A stretch of 64,000 bases of DNA. Source: Desulfobacterales bacterium. GTDB taxonomy: Bacteria > Desulfobacterota > Desulfobacteria > Desulfobacterales > Desulfosarcinaceae. A program made the translations under genes and the position numbers. Below are positions 46,792 to 56,469 of the stretch, in pieces. Position 1 is the stretch's first letter. Each line of letters opens with the position of its first letter. The stretch spans positions 1 through 64,000 of the forward strand of contig JACRDD010000028.1 in the NCBI GenBank assembly GCA_016218685.1, in the 5' to 3' direction. Under the pieces are notes generated by a model. It worked only from the letters and a program-made list of their open reading frames with translations, was not told where the DNA came from and ran no database searches.

Positions 46792-47781
46792 CTACCAGCG
46801 GATCATGGCGCCGCCCCAGGTCAGGCCGCCGCCGAACACCGGCATGCTGATCAACTGCCCGTCGCGTACGCTGCCGTCACGCACCGCCTCGTCCAGGGCG
46901 ATGGCGCAGGAGGCTGCCGAGATGTTGCCGTACTTGTGCAAGGTGAGGTAAAACTTTTCCATGGGAATGTTCATGGTCTGGGAGATGTTCTGAAACATGC
47001 GGATGTTGGCCTGGTGGGGGATGAACCAGTCGACCTGCTCCACCGCAATCCGGTTGTGTTCGGCCGCCTCTTTGATGCTTTCCATGAAATAGCGCACGGC
47101 CACACGGAAAATCATGTTGCCTTCGATCATGCGCAGGTGATGCAAGCCTTTTTCCACGCTCTCGTGATTGATGGGCGTGGATCGGGAACCGCCGCCGGGC
47201 AGCAGCAGGTTCTGGCCATTGGTGCCATCGCTGTGGATATGGGTGGACAGAAGCTCCGGGCCGCTTTCCCCGAGGCTCAGGACGGCAGCGCCGGCGCCAT
47301 CCCCCCACAGGACGCAGGTGCCGCGGTCGTTCCAATCCACGACGCGCGTCATCACCTCTCCGCCTACGACCAAAACCTTTCTAAAGGTTCGGTTTTTCAG
47401 AAATTGCTCCGCGATGTTCATGGCGAAAACGAACCCCGAGCAGGCGGCCGTGACGTCGAAGCTGACCGCCTGGGGCGCGTTGAGTTTGGCTTGAAGCCAA
47501 TTGGCGCCGGCCGGGCAACTGGTGTCGGGCGTGATGGTGGCCAGGATGATCAAGTCGATCTGGCTGGCGGGGATGCCGGCCATGTCCAAGGCCTTTTGCG
47601 CGGCGATGCAGGCCATGTCCGATGTGGTCACCTCGGGTTCGGCCACGCGCCGCTGGCGCACACCGGTGCGTTTGGCGATCCATTCGTCCGAGGTGTCCAA
47701 ACCTTGTTGAACAAGGTCATCGTTGGTGACGATATGGGGGGGGACATAGGAACCGGTTCCTAAAATTCTTATTGTTTCCAT
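46792..47781 (-). CDS. fabH: 3-oxoacyl-ACP synthase III FabH
   Basis: 329 residues. It starts fatty acid synthesis by condensing acetyl-CoA with malonyl-ACP. The catalytic triad is intact: C114 in TAACSGF, H256 in IPHQANIRM and N286 in KYGNISAAS. GTNGQNLLLPGGGSR and the closing FGGGLTWGGAMIRW are typical. The ATG at 47781 fits the family N-terminus (IRILGTGSYVPPHIVTNDDL); the 18 further upstream residues look non-coding. No other fab gene is adjacent. It may be a housekeeping FabH or a paralogue for another acyl starter. The upstream gap carries two dyad sites. Confidence 0.94.
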   Translation of the reverse strand: METIRILGTGSYVPPHIVTNDDLVQQGLDTSDEWIAKRTGVRQRRVAEPEVTTSDMACIAAQKALDMAGIPASQIDLIILATITPDTSCPAGANWLQAKLNAPQAVSFDVTAACSGFVFAMNIAEQFLKNRTFRKVLVVGGEVMTRVVDWNDRGTCVLWGDGAGAAVLSLGESGPELLSTHIHSDGTNGQNLLLPGGGSRSTPINHESVEKGLHHLRMIEGNMIFRVAVRYFMESIKEAAEHNRIAVEQVDWFIPHQANIRMFQNISQTMNIPMEKFYLTLHKYGNISAASCAIALDEAVRDGSVRDGQLISMPVFGGGLTWGGAMIRW

Positions 47782-47856
47782 TGAGACTTTTTCACCACTT
47801 CCAAGCCTTTTAGCTATAGAATTTGGATCGATCATTTTCGATGAAAACGATCAATT

Positions 47857-47881
47857 ATTTACAACCGAATATTTTGTAAAT
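47857..47881. promoter_or_regulatory. Operator-like dyad upstream of fabH
   Basis: ATTTACAA (47857-47864) and TTGTAAAT (47874-47881) are exact inverted copies nine bases apart, 76 bases upstream of the fabH ATG. A second, imperfect dyad (GATCATTTTC / GAAAACGATC) lies just downstream toward the gene at about 47829-47851. They overlap AT-rich sequence suited to a promoter. A fatty-acid regulator is a plausible ligand, but this is inference. Confidence 0.4.
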
Positions 47882-48018
47882 CTGATTTCGAAGCCAGGCG
47901 GGTCCGGCATTTTCGAGGTTTCGGTCGAGGTACTTTTAAAATAGTTTTAAAAATACTGCAAGAGCCTAGGAAAGCGTTGCAACCATGATCCCAAAGAAAG
48001 CGTTGACATGGAAAGCGG

Positions 48019-49965
48019 TCAGTCGGCGGCCACGGCTTTGTTGCGGCCGTTGTTCTTGGCCTGCTGCAGGGCGCGGTCGGCCGCATGCAGCAACCGGTGG
48101 GGGGCCTCATCTTGTTTGGGAATCCAGCCGGCGACCCCGATACTCACGCTGATGCCGATGCGTTTGCCCGCGTTGATGAAATTGAGGCTTTCCACGGCCG
48201 ATCGCGCGCGGTCGGCCACGATCATGGCATTTTCCTGGATGGTGGCCGGCAAAATGAAAGCGAACTCTTCGCCACCATAGCGCGCGATGAAGTCGCCGGT
48301 GCGGCCCAGTTGCTGCCCAAGGGTTTTGGCTACCAGGCGCAAGCATTCATCCCCGATCAAGTGGCCGTGAACTTCATTGATTTGCTTGAAATGATCGATA
48401 TCGGCGATGGCCACGCTTACCGGTTGTTGGGTGCGCGCGGCGCGCCGGATTTCACCGCTTAGGATCTGATCGAAATAGCGCCGGTTGTGAACCCGGGTCA
48501 GCGGGTCGGTGTAGCTCAGTTTGGAGAGCTCCTTGTTGGCCAGTTCGAGGTTTTTCATGGCCCGCTCCAGTTCATTGGTGCGGTCCAATACCCGGACGTC
48601 GAGTTCCTCGTTCGCCCGGCGTTGAATTTCCAGAATCTGCTCTTGGATCATGAGTTTTTCTTCATGCGTCTGGCTGATCTTCCGGCTCAGATCCAGGGCT
48701 ACCCGCTGGGCCTCTTCGCGCTCCCTGCGCTCGCGGTTGATACGGTCGGCCAACGACAATGAAAGTAATACAAACTGCAACACAAACCCCACCATCTGCC
48801 CGTACTCGGTCAAGGGCCCTCGTGGAACAATTCCGGACAAGCCGAGCATCAGGACAATGGTGCCCACGTCGAGGAAAGAGTAGGCGATGGTGTAGTGCTT
48901 GGCTTGGACGTTGCCTTTGATCCACAGGTAGATGCCGGTCAGCATCGCCGCCACTGGACTGAGCATGGCGGCCAATTGCGAGGTGTAATCGAGCAGGGGG
49001 TTGTCGCCCCAGGCGCACGAAAGCGTAACGATCAGCCAGTAGACCAGAATGACGTTGTTGAGCTTGAGCAGCCAGCCGCCATAGCGTTTGAGAGACAAGA
49101 ACTCGCGCGTGAAAATAGTCGCGGCCAGGAAGCTGAGGGAGGCGAACAGGACATAGCCCATGTACCTGAGCCACGGGGAGTCGTCCCACAAGTATCGACC
49201 GCCGATGCCGGTGCCGGCCAGCTCATAGAAGAGGATGGCCACGGCGTACATCACATAGAACAGGTAGTTGCGGTCTTTGGTGATGATGTATAAGGCCAGG
49301 TTGTAGAGCACCATGATGAGCAAGATGCCGAAGAAAAGTCCCAGCAACAGAATACGCTGCTGGTCCTCGAGCCAAAAGGTGCGGTTGCGCCAGACGTCGA
49401 GGGTCAGGAACAGGGCCATACGGCATTCCACCCGGATGTAGACCGTGGCGCGTTCGTTAAAAAGCAGAGAGAGTGGGAATAGAAAATGGTGGTGCAGAAC
49501 GGCGCGTTGGTCCATGGGGGCGCGAATGCCCGCTGACATTTCGGACGACCAGCGTTGGGTGGTGTGGTTGAATTGGAAGACTTGCACGAGCTCTAAAAGG
49601 GGCCAGCCAACTTCCAGCAACCACAAGTGATCTGTCAGGGAGAGGTTGGCGATATCGAAACGCACCCAGATGGGCGGATGCAAGGTGCCGAAGTTGAAAC
49701 TATCCCCGCTCAGGGGCTGCCACTGGTTTTTACGTTCGGGGGCCGAGGCCTCCAGATGGGTCAGGGGTTGATCTTCCACCAGATAGGACAGATGGTTGTT
49801 GATCACCAGGTGTTCTGTGCCAGAATCCAGCAAAAAGGTGGCGCCCCAAGCCGCGCCATGGAGGGCGAAGAGAAAAAGGGGCAGGCTGACCAGTGCCGCT
49901 CTCAGCCAAAATCGGATGCATGCCGCAAGCCGCAAAACCCACAACCTTTCACGCGGATTCCCCAA
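48019..49965 (-). CDS. Membrane diguanylate cyclase, 7TMR-DISM with GGDEF
   Basis: 648 residues. A signal/anchor (about 20-42) leads to a periplasmic 7TMR-DISM extracellular domain (about 45-195), then seven membrane helices (about 205-400: LLLGLFFGILLIMVLYNLAL; FLAATIFTREFLSLKRYG), a coiled coil (about 410-475), and a GGDEF domain (about 480-645) with the active site RYGGEEF, SYTDPLTRVHNRRYFD and IADIDHFKQINEVHGHLIGD. It should make cyclic di-GMP in response to an extracellular ligand, possibly a carbohydrate. The start is uncertain: TTG at 49965 or a TTG ten codons later with AAAGG. A good promoter lies at 50058-50086. It is divergent from the giant kinase gene. Confidence 0.88.
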   Translation of the reverse strand: MGNPRERLWVLRLAACIRFWLRAALVSLPLFLFALHGAAWGATFLLDSGTEHLVINNHLSYLVEDQPLTHLEASAPERKNQWQPLSGDSFNFGTLHPPIWVRFDIANLSLTDHLWLLEVGWPLLELVQVFQFNHTTQRWSSEMSAGIRAPMDQRAVLHHHFLFPLSLLFNERATVYIRVECRMALFLTLDVWRNRTFWLEDQQRILLLGLFFGILLIMVLYNLALYIITKDRNYLFYVMYAVAILFYELAGTGIGGRYLWDDSPWLRYMGYVLFASLSFLAATIFTREFLSLKRYGGWLLKLNNVILVYWLIVTLSCAWGDNPLLDYTSQLAAMLSPVAAMLTGIYLWIKGNVQAKHYTIAYSFLDVGTIVLMLGLSGIVPRGPLTEYGQMVGFVLQFVLLSLSLADRINRERREREEAQRVALDLSRKISQTHEEKLMIQEQILEIQRRANEELDVRVLDRTNELERAMKNLELANKELSKLSYTDPLTRVHNRRYFDQILSGEIRRAARTQQPVSVAIADIDHFKQINEVHGHLIGDECLRLVAKTLGQQLGRTGDFIARYGGEEFAFILPATIQENAMIVADRARSAVESLNFINAGKRIGISVSIGVAGWIPKQDEAPHRLLHAADRALQQAKNNGRNKAVAAD

Positions 49966-50312
49966 CCGCGGGAGCGCGTTCAGATCAGGCTTTCATTTAA
50001 GATTCCATGCTGACTGATGATGCCCAAGGATCTACGTGTTGATTTGGCGCTGTTTTTTGAATAGCCCAATGCCAGACGGCTGTCAAATAGCATTTCTTGT
50101 GTTGCTATTAGGTAAATTACCATTTATAGAGACGATTTATCCTACCTTTGATGGTACTTTTGGCGATATTGGCTGCCTTATGCCATCGTAATTAGGTAGG
50201 AGCAGCTCGCCGATCCGGATAGATGCTCCATCCTTGATCAAACTTCCGGTTTTGATTAAATACAAATAGACGCAGACAAAGCGCGGATAATCATTCTCGT
50301 TTAGGCTTCGCC
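49966..50312. promoter_or_regulatory. Divergent promoter region between the GGDEF and giant kinase genes
   Basis: A 347-base AT-rich gap without a gene. On the minus strand TTGACA (50081-50086) and TATTCA (50058-50063) are 17 bases apart and would drive the GGDEF gene. On the plus strand TTGATC (50234-50239) and TAAATA (50257-50262) are 17 bases apart and would drive the kinase gene. The plus-strand pair lies on an imperfect inverted repeat. Nothing else is recognisable, and no riboswitch could be assigned. Confidence 0.5.
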
Positions 50313-53300
50313 ATGATTACCGTCGATGGTTACAAGATCGTCCAACGACTGAAGCAGGACCGGCTGGTCGCCCTTTACGAGGCGAGCGATCTTGAACAGC
50401 ACCGGCCGGTTCTGCTTGTCCATCGGTCGTGCGACGGTCTTGCCGAAGAGAGCATCGCCGAAATCGTCTACAATTACGAGCGTCTGAAGTCGGTCAAATC
50501 GGAAAACCTGGTCTTCATCCACGATTTCATCCGCATCCCGGCCCTCAATCGCGAAGATCTGGTCTTTGTCTGCGAATACAATGGCGCCAAATCTCTCCAG
50601 GAGTCCCAAGGCCACGATCGGCAGAATCTGGCGCGCTTCTTCGAGATCGCCATCGGGTTGCTGGAAGCCGCCAACCTGTTGCACCAGAACGGCGTCAGCT
50701 TAAAAGAGATCAACCCCACCACCTTGCTGATCCGCGAGGGGAGCAAAGCCCTTGCGGTCAACACGCCGCTGGTGCTGCTGGCCGCCACCCATCCCATTTC
50801 GCGGCGCGCGGCCAAAGAGCTGTATGACCCCGATTTTGTCACCCGCGTGCTGCCCTATATCTCTCCCGAGCAAACCGGTCGCATGAACCAGCAGGTCGAT
50901 TACCGCTCGGATTTCTACTCGTTCGGCGTCGTGTTCTACGAACTGCTCACCGGCCGGACCCCTTTTGCTTCCAATGACCCGCTGGAGTTGATCCATGCCC
51001 ATATCGCCCGGCAGCCGGTGCCGTTGACCAAGATCAGCATGGATATCCCGGAGATGCTCTCCAGGATCACGCTCAAGCTCCTGGCCAAAATGCCCGAGGA
51101 CCGGTACCAAAGCACCTTCGGCCTGCTGACCGATCTGCGGCGCTGCCAAAGGGAGTACGCGGCCAACGGCTTCATTTCCCTCTTTGCCCTGGGCAACCGG
51201 GACGCTCCCGAAAAACTGCGGCTCTCCAAAAAACTCTTCGGCCGTGAAGAGCCGTTGGAGCGGTTGCTGTCCATCTTCGAAAAAGTCAAAGCAGGCTCCG
51301 GTGAAATCTTCACCGTCACCGGCCCGCCGGGTATCGGCAAAACACGCCTGGTCGAAGAGCTGCAGGTGGCGGTCGGTGAAGCCGGCGGCTACTATGGCAT
51401 GGGCAAGTACGATCCATTTCATCGCAACACGCCCTATGCCGGCTTGATCGAAGCCTTTCGCGGCGTGATCAAGAAAATTTTGGGCGAGAGCCCCGAGGGC
51501 TTGGGGTACTGGAAAGATTGCTTCCTGAGCGGGGTCGGGCGCCATATCCAGATGATCATCGACTTTTTGCCGGAGCTGGAGTGCATCGTCGGGGTTCAGC
51601 CGTCGCTGCCGGAAACGCTGCCGGACAAAACCGAAAAGCGCTTCTTGAACACCTGCGTTGAATTTCTAAGGGTCTTTGCCCGCAAGGAACATCCCCTGGT
51701 GTTGTTTCTCGATGACTTGCAATGGGCCGATTCGGCCAGTTTGACGCTTATCGAATATGTTCTCGGCGGCGATCCCTTGCAGTATGTTCTTTTGATCGGG
51801 GCTTTCCGCGACAACGAAATGAGTGCTTCGCATCCCCTGGCCCAGGTGCTGGAGCGCTTGCGATCCAAGGCCGTGCCCGCGGGGGTGATGACGCTCGGAC
51901 CCTTGGGCGTGGAGCATATCCGGCAAGCCATTGTCGCCTCCTTGTCCAAAAACGTCATGGAAGTACAGCGCCTGGCCGAATTGGTGGTGCTTAAAACCCA
52001 TGGCAATCCCTTCTTCGTCGGTCAGTTCCTCCAGTCGCTCTATTTGCGGAAATTGCTTTTTTTCGATTTCGAAACCGGGGTGTGGCGCTGGAACGAACAG
52101 GGCATCAAAGCCCAATCCTTGACGGACAATGTGATCGAGCTGATGAGCGGCGAGCTGCAAAAGCTGCCGCCCAACACCCAGGCCGTTTTGAAAACCGCAG
52201 CCTGTATCGGCAGCCGGTTCGATTTTAAAATTTTATCCGAAGCCAACGGCGCGCCGGTAAGCGAGACGGCCGAAGGATTGCTGGGTGCCATCGACCGGGG
52301 CTATGTGATCGCCCAGGGGGAGGGCTATCGCCGGCTGCATCCATACTTGCTCCCGGCCCATGCTTCCAAAGAGGATGGGATGCTCTTCAGTCAACCGATC
52401 GCGGAGGCCGACGGCAGCTTCGAATTTTTGCACGATCGGGTGCATCAGGCGGTTTACGATCTGCTGCCGATTCAATCGCGCAAGCCGCTGCACCTGAAAA
52501 TCGGGCAATTGTTGTTGCACCGGATGGACGCCAAGGGGATCTACGAAAACATCTTTCACATGGTCAACCATCTGAGCCAGGGGGTGGACCTGGTCAGCGA
52601 TAAAGTCGAGAAAAAAAAGTTCGCCGGCCTCTTTCTCATGGCCGGCAAGAGAGCCAAGGAAGGGGCCGCCTATATGGTGGCCACCAATTACTTCAATTCC
52701 GGTATCGCGCTGCTCTCGGAGTCTTGCTGGCAGGAAGATTATGACCTGGCCTTCGGTCTGCATAAAGAAAAAATGGAATGCGCTTTTTTGGGGCGTCAGA
52801 TCGAAACGGCCGAGCACCTGTTCGATTTCGTGGTCGCGCGCACGAAAAAGGATATCGATAAAGCCACTTTGCTGAACTTCAGAATGATCATGTACGCCGG
52901 CTCGGGCAAACATCAGGAGACCGTGACCACCGGGTTCGAGGCCCTGAAACTGCTCGGAGAGCACATCTCGCTTGATGCGAGCAAGTATGAACTGATCGCA
53001 AAGTTCGTCCTGTTGCGCCTGCGGCTCTCCCGCCGCCGGATCTCTTCCCTGGCCGAGGTGGAGCGGATCGTCGATCCCAAGCAAAATTTGATCATGAAGA
53101 TTCTGCTCGACATTTCCTTCTCGATTTTTCTGATCGATCCCAAGCACTATCTCCTGCTGGTGATCCGGATCTTCGATCTGACCCTCAAATACGGCAACTC
53201 CCCCACGGCCAGCCTGGGCTACGCCATCTACGGCGGTTATATCTGCGCCCGTTTTCAGGATTATGTATTGGGTGACCATTTGGGGCGGCTGGCCATCGAC

Positions 53301-55520
53301 TTGAACGAGAAGCTGGGCCGCTTGCAGTCCCATTCCAAAATCCTGCTTTACTACGCCGCGGGCATCTGCTTCTGGCGTCATCCGATCCGCGAGGCTTTGA
53401 AGTATAACCGGCTCGGTTTGGCGCGCGCCCTGGAGAGCGGCGATTTGAACTTCGCCGTCTATCATGTCCAATCCATTCTGATCTTTCAGTTGCACAGCGG
53501 CCTTGCCTTGGAAGAGGTTGAAAACGAGTGCGACCGCCATTTCGACTTCATCAAGGAGTCCAAGGACCAGGGCGCGATCAACTATGTGACCTCCTTGAGA
53601 CAAAGCATCAGGTGTTTGCGCGGAGAAACTAAAAATAATTCGAGCCTGGACGACGGCGAGTTCGTGGAGACCGATCATCTGCAGCAACTGCTCCGCGACG
53701 ATGTCAAGATCGTGCTGCTCAGGCACTATCTGCTGAAATTGCAGTTGCTCTATATGATGGAAGATATGGAGGGCGCCTGGGAAATGGCCCAGCGCGCCCT
53801 GCGGATCATCGCCCATCACGCCGGCACCATCATCTACGTGGAATTCCTTTTTTACCGCGCCCTGACCATGTTGGCCCTCTGGCCGCAGACCACCCCATCC
53901 AAGCAACGCGAACACCGCCGCTCCATCCGCCGTCAGATCAAGCGTTTTTCAAGAATGGCCAAACACTGCGCCCCCAACTTTCGCCATAAGCTGCTCATCC
54001 TTCTGGGGGAGAAAGCCCGCGTGGAAGGCAAAACCGAAAAAGCCTTCAACTATTTCAAGGATGCCGTCCGTTCGGCCCAGGAGAGCGGCTTTCTTCAGAT
54101 GGTGGCCCTGGCCAACGAGCTGTCGGCCAAGCTGGCCATCAAACAGGGGCATCCATCCCTGGCCAAGATCTTCACCCAGGAGGCCAACGCCTCTTATTTG
54201 AAATGGGGTGCCCTGGCCAAGAGCCGGCTGATGGCGCGCAACGCGTCCCAATATCTGTCCGATCTGCTGCCGGTATCTTCGCTGACGGCATCGCGCCAAA
54301 TCGATTATGCCACGGTGGTCAGCGCCTTGCAGGCGATCTCCACCGAAATCGTGCTGGACCAGTTGCTCGTCCGGCTGATGAAAATCGTGGTGGAAAACGC
54401 CGGCGCCCAGAAGGTTTTGTTCATCCTGCGACAGGGCGAGAGCCTGGAGATCAAGGCCAGCGGCGGCGTGGGCGGCCCCACGCGCATCACCAACCAGACC
54501 GTGCCGATCGAGAACCGCGATGACTTGTTGCTGTCGGCCGTCCATTATGTGCAACACACGCTGCAATCGGTGGTTATCGACGATGCCCAGGCCAGCGCCG
54601 AGTATCGTAGCGACCCCTATGTCACCCGCCAAAAACCCAAGGCGATTTTTTGCCTGCCCATCGTACGGCAGGGCAATTTGGTGGCGATCCTCTATCTCGA
54701 AAACAACATCGTGGCCGGCGTCTTTACTCCGGACCGCATCGAGATTTTGCAATTGATCGCCTCCCAGGCGGCCATCTCCATCGAAAATGCCAGGCTCTAC
54801 GAAAACGTGCGCCAAAAGGAGCGCGACCTGATCGAGCTTTCCGAAAAGCTGCGCACGCTCTCCTCCGAGCTGGTCCTGACCGAAGAGCGCCAGCGCCGGC
54901 GCATCGCCGTCGATCTGCACGACCGCATCGGGCACGCCCTGGCCAATGTGCGCATGCAATTGGGCGCCTTAAAGCAAAACGTGACCGGCGATGAGAGCCA
55001 GAAGGCCCTGTCGCGGATCTCGGGCCTGGTCGATCAATCCATTCAGGATACGCAATCGCTGACCTTTGATCTGAGCCCTCCGGTGCTCTATGACCTGGGC
55101 CTGGGGGCGGCCCTGGAGTGGCTTGTGGACCAGATGCGCGAGCAGTACCGCATCGCCATGGTGTTCAAGGAGGACCCGGCTCCCAAGCCCGTGGACGAAA
55201 GTGTACGAGTACTTGCTTTTCAGGCAGCCCGCGAGTTATTATTCAACATCGTCAAACACGCTTACGCTCATCATGCGTGGGTGACCCTCAATCGCCAGGA
55301 TGAACAGATTCACATCGAAATCGAAGACGATGGCATCGGTTTGCACGCATCCATGCAAAACCGATCCAAGACGCGAAAAGGAGGCGGATTTGGACTGTTT
55401 TCCATCCAGGAGCGGCTGAAACATTTTGGCGGCCATCTTGAGATCTCTTCCGAGCCGGGCAAAGGAACGCGAATGACCCTGATCGCACCCATGAAACTCA
55501 CAAGAGAGGATCGACCATGA
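50313..55520 (+). CDS. Giant signalling protein: pseudokinase, AAA ATPase, helical repeats, GAF, histidine kinase
   Basis: 1735 residues. Residues about 5-285 have the Ser/Thr kinase fold, but the catalytic loop reads SLKEINPTTLL in place of HRD..P.N, and the DFG region has become AVNTPLVLLAA, so kinase activity is unlikely. An ATPase of the AAA_16/STAND kind follows: Walker A GPPGIGKT at 337-344 and Walker B LVLFLDDLQWAD at 462-473. Residues about 650-1290 are a helical, TPR-like region. A GAF domain lies at about 1310-1470. The end is a NarX-type kinase with H1536 in DLHDRIGHALA and a HATPase domain (about 1620-1735). It overlaps its response regulator by 4 bp. The build matches large multifunctional sensors known from other bacteria; the signal is unknown. 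Confidence 0.9.
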   Translation: MITVDGYKIVQRLKQDRLVALYEASDLEQHRPVLLVHRSCDGLAEESIAEIVYNYERLKSVKSENLVFIHDFIRIPALNREDLVFVCEYNGAKSLQESQGHDRQNLARFFEIAIGLLEAANLLHQNGVSLKEINPTTLLIREGSKALAVNTPLVLLAATHPISRRAAKELYDPDFVTRVLPYISPEQTGRMNQQVDYRSDFYSFGVVFYELLTGRTPFASNDPLELIHAHIARQPVPLTKISMDIPEMLSRITLKLLAKMPEDRYQSTFGLLTDLRRCQREYAANGFISLFALGNRDAPEKLRLSKKLFGREEPLERLLSIFEKVKAGSGEIFTVTGPPGIGKTRLVEELQVAVGEAGGYYGMGKYDPFHRNTPYAGLIEAFRGVIKKILGESPEGLGYWKDCFLSGVGRHIQMIIDFLPELECIVGVQPSLPETLPDKTEKRFLNTCVEFLRVFARKEHPLVLFLDDLQWADSASLTLIEYVLGGDPLQYVLLIGAFRDNEMSASHPLAQVLERLRSKAVPAGVMTLGPLGVEHIRQAIVASLSKNVMEVQRLAELVVLKTHGNPFFVGQFLQSLYLRKLLFFDFETGVWRWNEQGIKAQSLTDNVIELMSGELQKLPPNTQAVLKTAACIGSRFDFKILSEANGAPVSETAEGLLGAIDRGYVIAQGEGYRRLHPYLLPAHASKEDGMLFSQPIAEADGSFEFLHDRVHQAVYDLLPIQSRKPLHLKIGQLLLHRMDAKGIYENIFHMVNHLSQGVDLVSDKVEKKKFAGLFLMAGKRAKEGAAYMVATNYFNSGIALLSESCWQEDYDLAFGLHKEKMECAFLGRQIETAEHLFDFVVARTKKDIDKATLLNFRMIMYAGSGKHQETVTTGFEALKLLGEHISLDASKYELIAKFVLLRLRLSRRRISSLAEVERIVDPKQNLIMKILLDISFSIFLIDPKHYLLLVIRIFDLTLKYGNSPTASLGYAIYGGYICARFQDYVLGDHLGRLAIDLNEKLGRLQSHSKILLYYAAGICFWRHPIREALKYNRLGLARALESGDLNFAVYHVQSILIFQLHSGLALEEVENECDRHFDFIKESKDQGAINYVTSLRQSIRCLRGETKNNSSLDDGEFVETDHLQQLLRDDVKIVLLRHYLLKLQLLYMMEDMEGAWEMAQRALRIIAHHAGTIIYVEFLFYRALTMLALWPQTTPSKQREHRRSIRRQIKRFSRMAKHCAPNFRHKLLILLGEKARVEGKTEKAFNYFKDAVRSAQESGFLQMVALANELSAKLAIKQGHPSLAKIFTQEANASYLKWGALAKSRLMARNASQYLSDLLPVSSLTASRQIDYATVVSALQAISTEIVLDQLLVRLMKIVVENAGAQKVLFILRQGESLEIKASGGVGGPTRITNQTVPIENRDDLLLSAVHYVQHTLQSVVIDDAQASAEYRSDPYVTRQKPKAIFCLPIVRQGNLVAILYLENNIVAGVFTPDRIEILQLIASQAAISIENARLYENVRQKERDLIELSEKLRTLSSELVLTEERQRRRIAVDLHDRIGHALANVRMQLGALKQNVTGDESQKALSRISGLVDQSIQDTQSLTFDLSPPVLYDLGLGAALEWLVDQMREQYRIAMVFKEDPAPKPVDESVRVLAFQAARELLFNIVKHAYAHHAWVTLNRQDEQIHIEIEDDGIGLHASMQNRSKTRKGGGFGLFSIQERLKHFGGHLEISSEPGKGTRMTLIAPMKLTREDRP

Positions 55521-56167
55521 GTATCCGAATCCTGATTGCCGACGACCACAGCATCACCCGGGAAGGCCTGAAGGTGATGCTCAATAAAATGGAGAATTTC
55601 GAAGTGGTGGCCGAGGCCGAAAACGGCCGCATCGCCATCTCCCTGGCCCGTAAGCTTCAGCCGGACGTGGTGGTCATGGATATCAACATGCCGGATTTGA
55701 ACGGCGTGGATGCCACGCGCCAGATCGTGGCCGAACTGCCCCAGACCCGCATCATCGCCCTTTCCATGTACTCCGACCGCAGCTATGTCAAAGGGATGCT
55801 CAAGGCCGGCGTTTCCGGTTATCTATTGAAGAATTGCGCTTTCGAAGAGCTGGCCGAAGCCATCCAGACCGTGATGCGCTACCAGACCTACCTGAGCCCC
55901 AAGATTTCCGAAATCGTGCGGGACGAGTTCGTGAAAATGATGGGTTCCAATGAACCCAACACCGTCGAGCTGCTCACCGACAAGGAGCGCGAGGTGTTGC
56001 AGCTCATCGCCGAGGGCAAAAAAACCAAGGATATTGCCGAATTGCTGCATATCAGCGTCAAGACCGTGGAGGCCCGCCGCAGCAAAATCATGGAGAAGTT
56101 GAACATCAACAACGTGGCCGGACTGACCAAATACGCCATCCGGGAAGGGCTGACCTCCATCGAGTAG
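55517..56167 (+). CDS. NarL/LuxR-family response regulator
   Basis: 216 residues. The receiver domain (1-120) has D9/D10, phosphoacceptor D55 in VVVMDINMP and the Lys of GYLLKN. The C-terminal LuxR helix-turn-helix (about 150-215) reads LTDKEREVLQLIAEGKKTKD then SVKTVEARRSKIMEKL. It binds DNA when phosphorylated. The ATG overlaps the giant kinase stop by 4 bp and GAGAGG precedes it. It is almost surely the cognate regulator of the HisKA_3 domain of that kinase. The targets are unknown; the divergent GGDEF gene is one candidate (inference). Confidence 0.95.
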   Translation: MSIRILIADDHSITREGLKVMLNKMENFEVVAEAENGRIAISLARKLQPDVVVMDINMPDLNGVDATRQIVAELPQTRIIALSMYSDRSYVKGMLKAGVSGYLLKNCAFEELAEAIQTVMRYQTYLSPKISEIVRDEFVKMMGSNEPNTVELLTDKEREVLQLIAEGKKTKDIAELLHISVKTVEARRSKIMEKLNINNVAGLTKYAIREGLTSIE

Positions 56168-56182
56168 CCTGAATCGCACTAA

Positions 56183-56334
56183 CTAGTGTCCATCCAGGGA
56201 TGAGATCTTTTCGTCGAGTTCAAGGCGGACGAAAATTTTAACCGCAGGAATATATGGACATATTTCGAGGATTAAAATTTTCGCCCAACGCCGAAATCGG
56301 CGAAAATAGCCATTCCTGGATGGACACTTACTAG
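56183..56334. repeat. About 150-bp imperfect palindromic element
   Basis: The two ends (from 56184, TAGTGTCCATCCAGG, and to 56332, CCTGGATGGACACTTA) are inverted copies, and the pairing continues inwards with mismatches to GACGAAAATTTTAA / TTAAAATTTTCGCC, enclosing about 30 bases in the middle. It fills most of the gap 56168-56469 after the LuxR gene. The size and inverted ends suggest a non-autonomous palindromic repeat. I see no gene in the gap. Confidence 0.65.
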
Positions 56335-56469
56335 ACGTGGCGCTATTTGTCACACCACGTCCGGCCTGAACGCCGCCTTTGGGATTGTCCACCACGATTC
56401 CGATACCGAACCAGGTCGGCGAGCATCCTGCTCCCAGATCGGTGCTGGTGGCCGGCTACTTGACGGCAC

